The notes below the pieces were generated by a model. That model worked only from the letters and a program-made list of their open reading frames with translations, had not been told where the DNA came from and searched no databases. 5,208 bases of DNA. Source: Pseudomonadota bacterium. Its GTDB lineage: Bacteria; Pseudomonadota; Alphaproteobacteria; Parvibaculales; Parvibaculaceae. The position numbers were made by a program, and so were the translations under genes. The stretch lies in the NCBI GenBank assembly GCA_021780275.1, contig JAJXZC010000271.1:1-5208 (forward strand), given 5' to 3'. The stretch's first letter is position 1. Each line of letters begins with the position of its first letter. Shown one piece after another: positions 1 through 5,208 of this stretch.

Positions 1-1
1 C

Positions 2-45
2 GCGCACCGCGCGCAAAACCGAATAGATGCGCACCGCGCGCAAAA
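2..45. repeat. 17-bp direct repeat with a 27-bp period at the left edge
   Basis: The 17-mer gcgcaccgcgcgcaaaa occurs identically at 2-18 and 29-45, so the period is exactly 27 bp, or 9 codons. In the frame of the partial gene it encodes the AHRAQ repeat. The array may extend left of the window. The 27-bp period equals that of the unrelated repeat at 426-506. Confidence 0.75.
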
Positions 46-154
46 AGAAAACGCCGCCGCGCCGGAAACGGATGCGACGCGGCGCGACCGTCTGCAAAAG
101 GAAATGAACAGACGGCGGGGGAAATCCGATAAGCCCCAAGCCGTTCTCATGTGA
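2..154 (+). CDS. C-terminal end of an unrecognised upstream gene (5' end outside window)
   Basis: This frame is open from the left edge to a TGA at 152-154 and encodes about 50 residues. The visible tail is strongly charged: it starts with two copies of a 9-residue unit containing AHRAQ, followed by an Ala/Glu stretch and a basic segment (RRDRLQKEMNRRRGK), and ends QAVLM. The charge pattern suggests a helical or disordered tail. Frame 1 is also open (to TAA at 130-132), but its Arg/Pro/Cys-rich translation looks less like a protein. The next gene starts 37 bp downstream on the same strand, so the two could be co-transcribed. I do not recognise the family, and with only the tail visible the coding assignment is tentative. 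Confidence 0.42.
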   Translation, partial: AHRAQNRIDAHRAQKENAAAPETDATRRDRLQKEMNRRRGKSDKPQAVLM

Positions 155-177
155 CCGCCCCCCATAACCTCATCCCC

Positions 178-183
178 CGGAGA
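178..183 (+). promoter_or_regulatory. Ribosome binding site for the gene at 192
   Basis: CGGAGA lies 8 bp before the ATG at 192-194. It is the clearest Shine-Dalgarno-like sequence in the window and supports 192 as the true start of the interrupted gene. Confidence 0.6.
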
Positions 184-191
184 CTTGCCGC

Positions 192-452
192 ATGATCCTC
201 GCCAAAGAAAAGCGCCATCTGAATAAACCGCCCACGGAATATAAATCCATAGACCCCTGGGCGGACTGGAAGCCGCAGTGGACGCAAAAAGAGGCGAAAA
301 GAGACAGGGCCGCGCCACAAGACAATGCGCATCCGATCGGCGCCCGCCCGACGCCTTTCGATTTGCAGGAAAAGCACGCGCCCACGCGCAGCGCGCATCC
401 GCATGGGGCGCGGCGCGGAACGCAGGACAATATACAGCCGCGTGAAACGTGA
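192..452 (+). CDS. N-terminal fragment of the interrupted gene (86 aa as read)
   Basis: This is the piece made if translation stops at the TGA at 450-452. It begins MILAKEKRHLNKPPTEYKS after a good Shine-Dalgarno sequence. It holds three Trp residues (DPWADWKPQW) and then low-complexity Arg/His/Pro sequence with two similar AHP-GAR segments. There is no signal peptide or membrane segment. On its own it has no obvious folded domain, so it is better viewed as the front half of the 192-878 gene. Confidence 0.4.
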   Translation: MILAKEKRHLNKPPTEYKSIDPWADWKPQWTQKEAKRDRAAPQDNAHPIGARPTPFDLQEKHAPTRSAHPHGARRGTQDNIQPRET

Positions 453-506
453 GATAATATACACCCGCGTGAAACGCGAGATAATATACAGCCGCGTGAA
501 ACGCGG
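426..506 (+). repeat. Three tandem 27-bp in-frame repeats
   Basis: Copies lie at 426-452, 453-479 and 480-506, each reading D-N-I-(Q/H)-P-R-E-T plus a ninth codon: TGA in copy 1, CGA in copy 2, CGG in copy 3. The copies differ at only a few positions. Each contains cgcgtgaaacgcg or a one-base variant, able to form a short hairpin (5-bp stem, GAA loop), next to an AT-rich aatata segment. There are no spacers between copies, so this is not a CRISPR array. The high identity suggests recent slippage-type expansion. Confidence 0.92.
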
Positions 507-539
507 CGGCGCATCGTCGACGCGCGCCTGTGGGACGCG

Positions 540-878
540 ATGACCTCCAGCCAGCAGGACGCCGCCTGCCAGATCGCCAGCGCCTTCGAGATGCTGGGCA
601 AGGGGCTCGGCTACGCGCAGAGCAACTGGCAGCGCATCCCCGGGTGCAGGGGCGCCGAAAACGTCTCCGAAGCGCACGCCCGCATGATCAACGCCTACAC
701 GCTCTGGGCACGGGAATGCGCGCGGGAAAAAATCAGCCACGCGATGATCGTCGACGTGCTCTGCTACGGCTTTTCCTGCAAGATGATCGACTGCGACCGG
801 CGCATCCGCAACGGCGCGACGCGCGAAAACCTCATGAAGGGGCTGACGCTCTATTGCCGCTTGCAGGGGTGGCGGTGA
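540..878 (+). CDS. C-terminal domain of the interrupted gene (112 aa if started at 540)
   Basis: The ATG at 540 is the first in-frame ATG after the internal TGA and has only a weak GGGA 4 bp upstream. The residues just before it (RRRIVDARLWDA) are open and look like part of the same helix, which argues that 540 is internal rather than a native start. The domain is mostly predicted helix and rich in Cys (six residues), with a conserved-looking end (TRENLMKGLTLYCRLQGW). It has no signal peptide or membrane segment. Reinitiation here could still yield a separate domain. Its stop lies 3 bp from the end of the convergent kamA-like gene. Function unknown. Confidence 0.5.
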   Translation: MTSSQQDAACQIASAFEMLGKGLGYAQSNWQRIPGCRGAENVSEAHARMINAYTLWARECAREKISHAMIVDVLCYGFSCKMIDCDRRIRNGATRENLMKGLTLYCRLQGWR

Positions 879-881
879 GCG

Positions 882-1934
882 CTATTCATCCGGATAATTA
901 TGCGCGGCGCCCTGCCAGTCGGTCACGGTTTCGCCGTCGTAGTATTCCTCTTCCAGCGGAACCTTGCCGAAGCCGCCCGGAATATCGAGCACGTAGCGCG
1001 GCAGCGCGATGCCCGACAATCGCCCGAGAAGTTTTTTCATCAAACCGCGCCCGATCGACACGGGCAGGCGGAAGTGGCTTGTGCCGCGCGCCATGTCGGG
1101 GTGATGGAGGTAATAGGGCTTGATGCGCATCTCGACCAGCCTGCGGAACAGATTCTCCAGCGCCGCCGCGCTGTCGTTCACGCCCTTCAGCAAAACCGAC
1201 TGCGACAGGAGCGGAATGCCCGCACGCAAAAATTTTTGTGTTGCCGTGCCCACCTTGTCGGTGAGTTCGTTTTCATGATTGCAGTGCAACACGACATAGA
1301 CCGCTTTTTCGCTCGCCAGCGCCGCCACCAGTTCATCCGTCACGCGCGACGGGTCGGCGACCGGCACGCGGGTGTGAAAGCGCACGACCTTCACATGGCC
1401 GATCGCGTTCAGCGCGTCCATGAGATTCTTGATCCGCCGCGGCGACAAAACGAACGGATCGCCGCCGGTCACGATCACCTCCCACACTTTGGGCGCGGCG
1501 CGGATATAATCAAGCGCGGCTTCCAGCTCTTCGGCGCTCAAAGCTTCACTCTTACCCGGCCCGACCATCTCGCGCCGGAAACAAAACCGGCAATAGACCG
1601 CGCAGACGTGCACCGGCTTCAGAAGCACGCGGTCGGGATAACGGTGGACGATGCCCCGCAGACGCTTCGCGCCTGCCGAATTAAGAACTTCCGGACTGTG
1701 TGCGTCATCGCCGATCGGATCTTCCAGCTCGCGCGGGGTGGTGTTCAACTCCTCGACCGACGGTATATATTGCCGCGCCACCGGGTCGTACGGATCGGTG
1801 GGATTGATTGTTGCCATAACGTCATCCGTGACGGCAACGGCGTACTGTTCGGCAACCGCTTCGAGCGGCCCGCGGACGTCATGAGCGGACAAATGCGGAT
1901 CAATGCAGTCGGTTTGCGGATGGATGCGGGTCAT
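882..1934 (-). CDS. kamA: Lysine-2,3-aminomutase-like radical SAM protein (KamA/EpmB family)
   Basis: This 350-residue protein belongs to the family that moves the alpha-amino group of lysine to the beta position using S-adenosylmethionine, a [4Fe-4S] cluster and PLP. The cluster motif CAVYCRFC is at C111, C115 and C118, and GGDP at 157-160 fits the SAM site. PGGFGK (319-324) supplies the PLP lysine, K324. D280 (HHPDMARG) and D317 (VLDIPGG) match the two Asp that bind the substrate epsilon-amino group in clostridial KAM. E. coli EpmB, as I recall it, lacks the second Asp and the GGxGK form, so this is closer to the short alphaproteobacterial KamA-like branch; clostridial enzymes are about 416 residues. 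Whether it makes free beta-lysine or serves EF-P modification cannot be told, since no epmA, efp or ablB is in view. An in-frame TGA two codons upstream of the ATG forbids a longer start. No Shine-Dalgarno sequence is seen. Residues 82-93 are a probable insertion. Confidence 0.93.
   Translation of the reverse strand: MTRIHPQTDCIDPHLSAHDVRGPLEAVAEQYAVAVTDDVMATINPTDPYDPVARQYIPSVEELNTTPRELEDPIGDDAHSPEVLNSAGAKRLRGIVHRYPDRVLLKPVHVCAVYCRFCFRREMVGPGKSEALSAEELEAALDYIRAAPKVWEVIVTGGDPFVLSPRRIKNLMDALNAIGHVKVVRFHTRVPVADPSRVTDELVAALASEKAVYVVLHCNHENELTDKVGTATQKFLRAGIPLLSQSVLLKGVNDSAAALENLFRRLVEMRIKPYYLHHPDMARGTSHFRLPVSIGRGLMKKLLGRLSGIALPRYVLDIPGGFGKVPLEEEYYDGETVTDWQGAAHNYPDE
1656..1691 (-). other. In-frame insertion in the kamA-like gene (about residues 82-93)
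   Basis: KAM-family proteins normally read SP-VP-G followed by (L/I)xHRYPDRVL. Here twelve residues ([12 protein letters not shown]) stand between SP and [11 protein letters not shown], a net gain of about ten. The DNA at 1658-1676 forms an imperfect hairpin: gcag/ctgc plus cgc/gcg arms around TTC, with one mismatch. The comparison with the family is from memory; the hairpin is seen directly. Confidence 0.5.
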
Positions 1935-1976
1935 ATACGGTCAAATACGGGCTGTTTGCAGGCAGATGCGGACAGG
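1893..1976 (+). repeat. Helically phased array: eight ATGCGG-like hexamers, 21-bp tandem unit
   Basis: Hexamers of consensus (A/T)T(G/A)C(G/A)G begin at 1893, 1903, 1914, 1924, 1935, 1945, 1956 and 1966, so successive spacings are 10, 11, 10, 11, 10, 11 and 10 bp. This equals four 21-bp units, each with two half-units, placing every copy on the same DNA face. A weaker ninth copy (GAGCGG) is at 1883. The array straddles the start codon of the kamA-like gene (1932-1934), covering about 40 bp of coding and 40 bp of upstream sequence. As protein it gives a weak 7-residue period near the N-terminus (IHPQTDC / IDPHLSA). It could be an operator for a multimeric regulator or a decayed tandem duplication. 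Confidence 0.8.
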
Positions 1977-2013
1977 TTTTTAGCAGTTTTCGCCCGCCTT
2001 CACAACAAAAATC

Positions 2014-2042
2014 TTTACATAAATGAAATGCCGGATTATAAA
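2014..2042 (+). promoter_or_regulatory. Sigma70-type promoter of rimO, likely leaderless
   Basis: TTTACA (2014-2019) and TATAAA (2037-2042) each match the consensus at five of six positions and are separated by the ideal 17 bp. Transcription would start near 2049-2052, at or just before the ATG at 2052, leaving no room for a ribosome binding site. This favours 2052 over the in-frame ATG at 2028, which lies inside the promoter. Confidence 0.6.
2035..2040 (-). promoter_or_regulatory. Possible -10 box for kamA-like transcription, overlapping the rimO -10
   Basis: Read on the minus strand, 2040 to 2035 is a perfect TATAAT. No good -35 lies 16-18 bp upstream (the best is about 3 of 6). It shares TATA (2037-2040) with the plus-strand -10, as in bidirectional promoters with symmetric -10 elements. 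A weaker minus-strand alternative lies closer to the gene: TTGTGA, 17 bp, then TAAAAA, near 1980-2007. Confidence 0.3.
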
Positions 2043-2051
2043 ACCTCCGCC

Positions 2052-3473
2052 ATGACAGCAAAGAAAAAAGACACATCGAAACCTCAATCCGCCACCGGCG
2101 CCGCCACCGCCCCCACCGTCGGTCTGGTCAGCCTCGGCTGCCCGAAGGCGCTGGTCGATTCAGAGCGCATCCTGACGCAGCTCCGCGCCGAGGGCTACAA
2201 ATTCTCGCCCGATTACGACGGAGCGGACGTCGTCATCGTCAACACCTGCGGCTTTCTCGACAGCGCGAAAGAAGAATCTCTCAACGCCATCGGCGAAGCG
2301 CTCAATGAAAACGGCAAAGTGATTGTGACCGGCTGCATGGGCGCGAAGCCGGAAGACATCACCAAAATCCACCCGAAAGTTTTATCGGTCACGGGTCCGC
2401 ACCAATATGAAGCGGTGGTCGAAGCGGTGCATGCCGCCGTGCCGCCGTCGCAAAACAAATTCATCAACCTCATGCCGCAACAAAAAGAGGACGGCATCGG
2501 CATAAAACTCACGCCGCGCCACTACGCTTACCTGAAAATTTCCGAGGGCTGCAACAACCGCTGCTCCTTTTGCATCATTCCGAGCTTGCGCGGCGATCTC
2601 GTCTCGCGCCCCGTCATTCAGGTGCTGGCCGAAGCGGAACGGCTGGTCAAAGGCGGCGTGAAGGAACTGCTGGTCATCTCGCAGGACACGTCGGCCTACG
2701 GCGTCGATACGAAGTACCAGCCCTACCCTTGGAAAAACCGCACGGTGCGCACCAAATTCATCGACCTTTGCCGCGAACTCGGAGAGTTGGGCGCATGGGT
2801 GCGCCTCCACTACGTTTACCCTTATCCGCACGTCGATGAAGTGTTCGAATTGATGAACCAAGGCAAAGTTTTGCCTTACATCGATATTCCGTTCCAGCAC
2901 GCGTCGCCGTCTGTTCTGAAGGCGATGAAAAGACCCGGCGCGGGCAAGCCCGCGCCTAAATCGATATTAGGCGCGGAACGCGCCGGCAATCAGGAAAAAA
3001 CGCTGGAGCGCATCAAGGCGTGGCGCAAAGTCTGCCCCGATCTCACCATCCGCTCGACCTTCATCGTCGGTTTCCCCGGCGAGACGGAGGAGGATTTTCA
3101 ATTCCTGCTCGACTGGATGCAGGAGGCGCAGATCGACCGCGCGGGCTGCTTCAAATATGAAGCGGTCAAAGGCGCGAAAGCCAACGAGATCGCGGGCGCC
3201 GTGCCGGAAGAAATAAAAGAAGAACGCTTCCACCGCTTCATGACGTTGCAACAGGAAATCTCCGCCGCGAAGCTCAAAGAGAAAATCGGCAAAACCCTGC
3301 CGGTGATCATCGACGAGATGGGAGCGGAAGGCTACACCGGACGCACGCAAGGCGACGCGCCGGAAATCGACGGCTGCGTCTACGTGACCGGCAAAGGCCT
3401 GAAGCAGGGCGATATCGTCAACGTGAAAATCACCGGCGCCGACGAATACGACCTCTTCGGTGAGGTCGCATGA
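2052..3473 (+). CDS. rimO: RimO, ribosomal protein S12 methylthiotransferase
   Basis: RimO is a cytoplasmic radical SAM enzyme that adds a methylthio group to a conserved Asp of ribosomal protein S12. With the start at 2052 the protein has 473 residues; E. coli RimO has 441. The N-terminal MTTase domain carries the auxiliary-cluster cysteines C30 ([12 protein letters not shown]), C66 (NTCGFLDSA) and C95 (GCMG). The radical SAM motif CNNRCSFC gives C167, C171 and C174, followed by IIPSLRG. The C-terminal TRAM domain (about 405-473) ends [11 protein letters not shown], very like E. coli [20 protein letters not shown] and the DAPEIDG segment separate RimO from the related MiaB. Frame 3 stays open upstream to beyond 900, but that part is antisense to the kamA-like gene. 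No Shine-Dalgarno sequence precedes 2052 or 2028. Most of the extra length is a 20-residue Lys/Ala/Thr-rich N-terminus and a 16-residue insertion at 296-311, between MKRP and [10 protein letters not shown]. Confidence 0.96.
   Translation: MTAKKKDTSKPQSATGAATAPTVGLVSLGCPKALVDSERILTQLRAEGYKFSPDYDGADVVIVNTCGFLDSAKEESLNAIGEALNENGKVIVTGCMGAKPEDITKIHPKVLSVTGPHQYEAVVEAVHAAVPPSQNKFINLMPQQKEDGIGIKLTPRHYAYLKISEGCNNRCSFCIIPSLRGDLVSRPVIQVLAEAERLVKGGVKELLVISQDTSAYGVDTKYQPYPWKNRTVRTKFIDLCRELGELGAWVRLHYVYPYPHVDEVFELMNQGKVLPYIDIPFQHASPSVLKAMKRPGAGKPAPKSILGAERAGNQEKTLERIKAWRKVCPDLTIRSTFIVGFPGETEEDFQFLLDWMQEAQIDRAGCFKYEAVKGAKANEIAGAVPEEIKEERFHRFMTLQQEISAAKLKEKIGKTLPVIIDEMGAEGYTGRTQGDAPEIDGCVYVTGKGLKQGDIVNVKITGADEYDLFGEVA
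2937..2984 (+). repeat. 48-bp palindromic element inserted in frame within rimO
   Basis: Against E. coli RimO (MKRPG then nine residues to the conserved I), this protein has exactly 16 extra residues (48 bp). The segment 2937-2984 begins GGCGCG and ends CGCGCC, so its termini are inverted repeats. Inside, ggcgcggg/cccgcgcc (2937-2944/2949-2956) and ggcgcg/cgcgcc (2970-2975/2979-2984) form two hairpins. Alternatively cgcgcctaa/ttaggcgcg (2951-2959/2967-2975) forms a central 9-bp stem inside the terminal pair. The core taaatcgatatta is much richer in AT than its surroundings. Insertion length, frame and symmetry together resemble the protein-coding palindromic elements known from Rickettsia and Wolbachia, though this one is shorter and I do not identify it with a named family. 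Confidence 0.75.
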
Positions 3474-3475
3474 CT

Positions 3476-3493
3476 CTTCCCGCTTTCGGGGAG
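3476..3493 (+). terminator. Weak hairpin just after rimO
   Basis: A 7-bp stem (cttcccg/cggggag, one G-U pair) with a 4-nt loop starts 3 bp after the rimO stop. No T run follows, so it is not a classical intrinsic terminator. It may act only to stabilise the 3' end. Confidence 0.25.
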
Positions 3494-3528
3494 AACATCA
3501 AAACCATCACAACCGCTTGCCGCACTCC

Positions 3529-3608
3529 GCCACGCCGCATTTTTTGCGGCGTCCGCCATGCTTTTACGCGCAACACGCGCGCGGATGCCGGAACAAGTCC
3601 GGCATGGC
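3529..3608. repeat. REP-like three-armed palindrome between convergent genes
   Basis: Two perfect arms, each an 8-bp stem with a 5-nt loop, flank the element: acgccgca/tgcggcgt (3532-3539/3545-3552) and atgccgga/tccggcat (3585-3592/3598-3605). Between them, cgcgc/gcgcg (3567-3571/3577-3581) forms a smaller arm, and gcca/tggc at the ends can close the whole. The arm with ATGCCGGA and loop ACAAG is the familiar alphaproteobacterial dispersed palindrome that translates as HAGLVPAS when misread as coding. A 10-bp perfect palindrome, aacgatcgtt (3609-3618), adjoins it and overlaps the stop codon of the exporter. The place between two converging genes fits a role in 3'-end formation on both strands, but no T tract is present. 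The rest of 3474-3616 shows no gene. Confidence 0.75.
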
Positions 3609-3616
3609 AACGATCG

Positions 3617-5208
3617 TTACCCCGCCGCTTTTTCTTCCGCCATTTGCAGACCGGCCAGGTGCGTATAAAGACTGTTCTTGCCGTAGAGCGTGTCGTGCGT
3701 GCCTTCGGCGATCTTGCGGCCTTCGTCGAGGACGATGATCTTGTCGGCATTTTGCACCGTCGAGAAGTGGTGGGCGATGGCGATGGTGGTGCGGCCCTTC
3801 ATCAGGTTTTTCAAGGCCAGCATCACCGCCTGCTCATTTCCACTATCGAGCGCGGAGGTCGCCTCGTCAAGGAGCAGCACGCGCGGATCTTTCAAGAGCG
3901 CGCGGGCAATCGCGATTCTTTGTTTCTGCCCGCCGGACAAAAGGCTGCCGCGCTCGCCGACCAGCGTTTCGTAACCGTCCGGCAGGGCGGAAATAAACGC
4001 GTGCGCCTGCGCGAGTTCCGCCGCGGCACGGATCTCGTCGTCGGTCGCATCGGGGTTGCCGAGGCGGATGTTGTCGGCGATCGTGCCGGAGAAAATCGCC
4101 GGATCCTGCGACACCACGCCCATGTAGCGCCGGATGTCGGACGGCTTGCAATCGGCGATGTTGAAGCCGTCAATGGTGATTCTGCCCTCCCTGGGGTCAT
4201 AGAAGCGCTGCAACAGCTGGAAGATGGACGATTTGCCCGCGCCGCTCGGCCCCACCAGCGCGACGACTTCGCCCGCCTTGATGTCGAACGAGACGTCGTT
4301 CAGCGCCACATGGTCGGGACGCGAAGGATAGACATGCGTCACATGCCCGAAGCTGATCGCGCCCTCGACGTGGCGCGGCGCGGGCTTGGAGGCGAAGCTG
4401 CCTTTCAGCGCCGGTTTGCGGCGGAGCAGGCCGACGATGCGGTCTGCCGCGCCCATCGCCTGACTGAAAGCGCTCGCCGCCTCGCTCATCGCGCCGACGG
4501 CGCCCGCCACGGTCACGGCGTAAAAGAGGAACGCCGACAAATCGCCCGCCGAGATCGTGCCGGAGAGCACGCGGTGGCCGCCCATCCACAAAAGGATGCC
4601 GATGGCGCTGAACACGATGAAGATCACGAAAGCCGTCAGCACCGCGCGCACCTTTATATATTGCAACGCGGAGAAGAAGATGCTGTCGGACATGCCGTCG
4701 AACGTTTCGGCGGCCTTCGCCTCGTAGCTGAAGGTCTGGATCGTCTGGATGCCCTGAATGGTCTCGTGCGCGTAGGAGCCGATGTCGCCGATGCGGGTTT
4801 GCGTGTCCTTGGAGCGCGTGCGCACCTTGCGTCCGAGCAGGATGATCGGCGCGACGACCACCGGCACCGCCAGCAAAACCGTGCCCGTCATCAGCGGGCT
4901 GACCACCAGCATCATGATGATGCCGCCGATAATCGTGAGAATATGGCGCGTGCCCATCGGCAGGTTCGTCGTCGCCACCATCTTCAAAACCGTCGTGTCG
5001 GTGTTGATGCGCGAAACCTGCTCGCCCGTCTTGTGCGTCTCGAAATAGGCCGGGTCAAGCTGCAGGATGTGCGCGTAAATGCGTTTTCTGAGATCGGCGA
5101 CCAGTTTTTCCGCCGTCCAGTACACGAGAGAAAACCGCGCGTAGCTCGTCGCGGCCATGAGAATGATAATGCCGAGCATCACCCCCAGCGCCATGTTCAG
5201 CGTATGCC
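3617..5208 (-). CDS. ABC exporter, fused permease and ATPase (MsbA-related), 5' end missing
   Basis: This half-transporter has a membrane domain followed by a nucleotide-binding domain and would work as a homodimer in the inner membrane, exporting a lipid-like or other hydrophobic substrate. The frame is open through the right edge, so the first ATG in view (5194) is probably internal. Counting from it there are 525 residues; full members have about 590-600, so about 70 N-terminal residues, including the first membrane helix, are missing. Hydrophobic segments lie near 2-22, 83-103, 105-121, 186-204 and 215-238. The ATPase is complete: Walker A GPSGAGKS (315-322), Q-loop Q363, signature LSGGQ (419-423), Walker B LLLDE with catalytic E444, D-loop SALD, and H-loop H475 in IAHHFSTV, where IAHRLSTV is usual. 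The VADLRKRIYAHILQLDPAYFE region fits the alphaproteobacterial MsbA-related group rather than MsbA proper. The substrate is unknown. It converges on rimO. Confidence 0.94.
   Translation of the reverse strand, partial: HTLNMALGVMLGIIILMAATSYARFSLVYWTAEKLVADLRKRIYAHILQLDPAYFETHKTGEQVSRINTDTTVLKMVATTNLPMGTRHILTIIGGIIMMLVVSPLMTGTVLLAVPVVVAPIILLGRKVRTRSKDTQTRIGDIGSYAHETIQGIQTIQTFSYEAKAAETFDGMSDSIFFSALQYIKVRAVLTAFVIFIVFSAIGILLWMGGHRVLSGTISAGDLSAFLFYAVTVAGAVGAMSEAASAFSQAMGAADRIVGLLRRKPALKGSFASKPAPRHVEGAISFGHVTHVYPSRPDHVALNDVSFDIKAGEVVALVGPSGAGKSSIFQLLQRFYDPREGRITIDGFNIADCKPSDIRRYMGVVSQDPAIFSGTIADNIRLGNPDATDDEIRAAAELAQAHAFISALPDGYETLVGERGSLLSGGQKQRIAIARALLKDPRVLLLDEATSALDSGNEQAVMLALKNLMKGRTTIAIAHHFSTVQNADKIIVLDEGRKIAEGTHDTLYGKNSLYTHLAGLQMAEEKAAG

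Larger units (their letters stand above)
192..878 (+). pseudogene. Unrecognised small protein gene, interrupted by an in-frame TGA
   Basis: Two open stretches, 192-452 and 540-878, lie in the same frame, and the segment between them (453-539) is also open. Only the TGA at 450-452 interrupts a 228-codon reading frame. The TGA stands at the last codon of the first of three 9-codon repeats (DNIQPRET-R); the second repeat has CGA (Arg) there and the third CGG (Arg). A single C-to-T change therefore explains the break. The N-terminal part (about residues 1-86) is Pro/Arg/His-rich and probably disordered. After the repeats comes a region that looks helical and folded, starting RRRIVDARLWDAM and ending LTLYCRLQGWR, with several Cys. 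The order (basic flexible N-terminus, compact C-terminal domain) recalls small nucleic-acid-binding proteins, but I recognise no family and assign no function. TGA is the stop of rimO here, so code reassignment is unlikely. A recent nonsense mutation, readthrough or a sequencing error all remain possible. Confidence 0.7.

Noticed and set aside
426..506. CRISPR array
   Set aside because: The 27-bp units abut with no spacers, and they are in frame with the surrounding coding sequence.
147..740. Long minus-strand open frame opposite the small gene
   Set aside because: The translation is Arg/Phe/Ala-rich without recognisable domain features, and the plus-strand frame has a ribosome binding site and a protein-like C-terminal domain.
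192..878. TGA read as an amino acid through a changed genetic code
   Set aside because: rimO ends with TGA exactly at its expected C-terminus, and the other repeat copies have Arg codons, so a simple mutation is more likely.
900..2051. Open plus-strand frame continuing upstream of rimO, giving an 857-residue reading
   Set aside because: Up to 1934 it is the antisense of the well-supported kamA-like gene, and the recognised RimO homology begins only after 2052.
3430..3750. Minus-strand open frame across the intergenic region, with CHAGLVPAS
   Set aside because: That peptide is the usual mistranslation of the dispersed palindrome and not evidence of a gene.
4377..4388. 12-bp match (caagcccgcgcc on the minus strand) between the exporter linker and the rimO insert
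   Set aside because: It is short, GC-rich and lies in a normal-length linker without the palindromic arms or AT-rich core, so chance is adequate.
4197..4589. Out-of-frame open stretches within the exporter gene
   Set aside because: They are Arg-rich shadows of the ABC exporter frame, expected in GC-rich coding DNA.

Overview
The window looks like a GC-rich alphaproteobacterial chromosome segment. The evidence is the family match of a short lysine-2,3-aminomutase-like enzyme, RimO and an MsbA-related ABC exporter, all of which read most like alphaproteobacterial versions, plus a REP-type palindrome common in that class. This assignment rests on protein and repeat character only; no rRNA or tRNA is present.

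Layout. Positions 2-154 (+) look like the C-terminal tail of a gene entering from the left, with a 27-bp-period repeat in it. A small unrecognised gene follows (192-878, +). It is open from end to end except for one TGA at 450-452, which lies in the first of three 27-bp in-frame tandem repeats, where the next copy has CGA. It meets, tail to tail with a 3-bp gap, a lysine-2,3-aminomutase-like radical SAM gene (882-1934, -). The start of that gene is covered by an array of eight hexamers spaced strictly 10/11 bp apart. Divergent from it is rimO (2052-3473, +), the ribosomal protein S12 methylthiotransferase, with a good sigma70-type promoter so close to the ATG that the mRNA is probably leaderless. 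rimO carries a 48-bp in-frame palindromic insertion. A short intergenic region (3474-3616) holds a three-armed REP-like palindrome between the convergent rimO and an ABC exporter gene (3617-5208, -), whose 5' end lies beyond the right edge.

How the genes relate. Two genes make [4Fe-4S] radical SAM enzymes. RimO modifies ribosomal protein S12. The KamA-like protein makes beta-lysine or serves elongation factor P modification, so both may touch the translation machinery, but they are divergently transcribed and nothing here shows joint regulation. The exporter is probably unrelated. I see no convincing new multi-gene system. What stands out is the density of small repeats: in-frame 27-bp tandem repeats, a 21-bp phased array, a palindrome inserted within a housekeeping gene and an intergenic REP element, together with the TGA-interrupted small gene.
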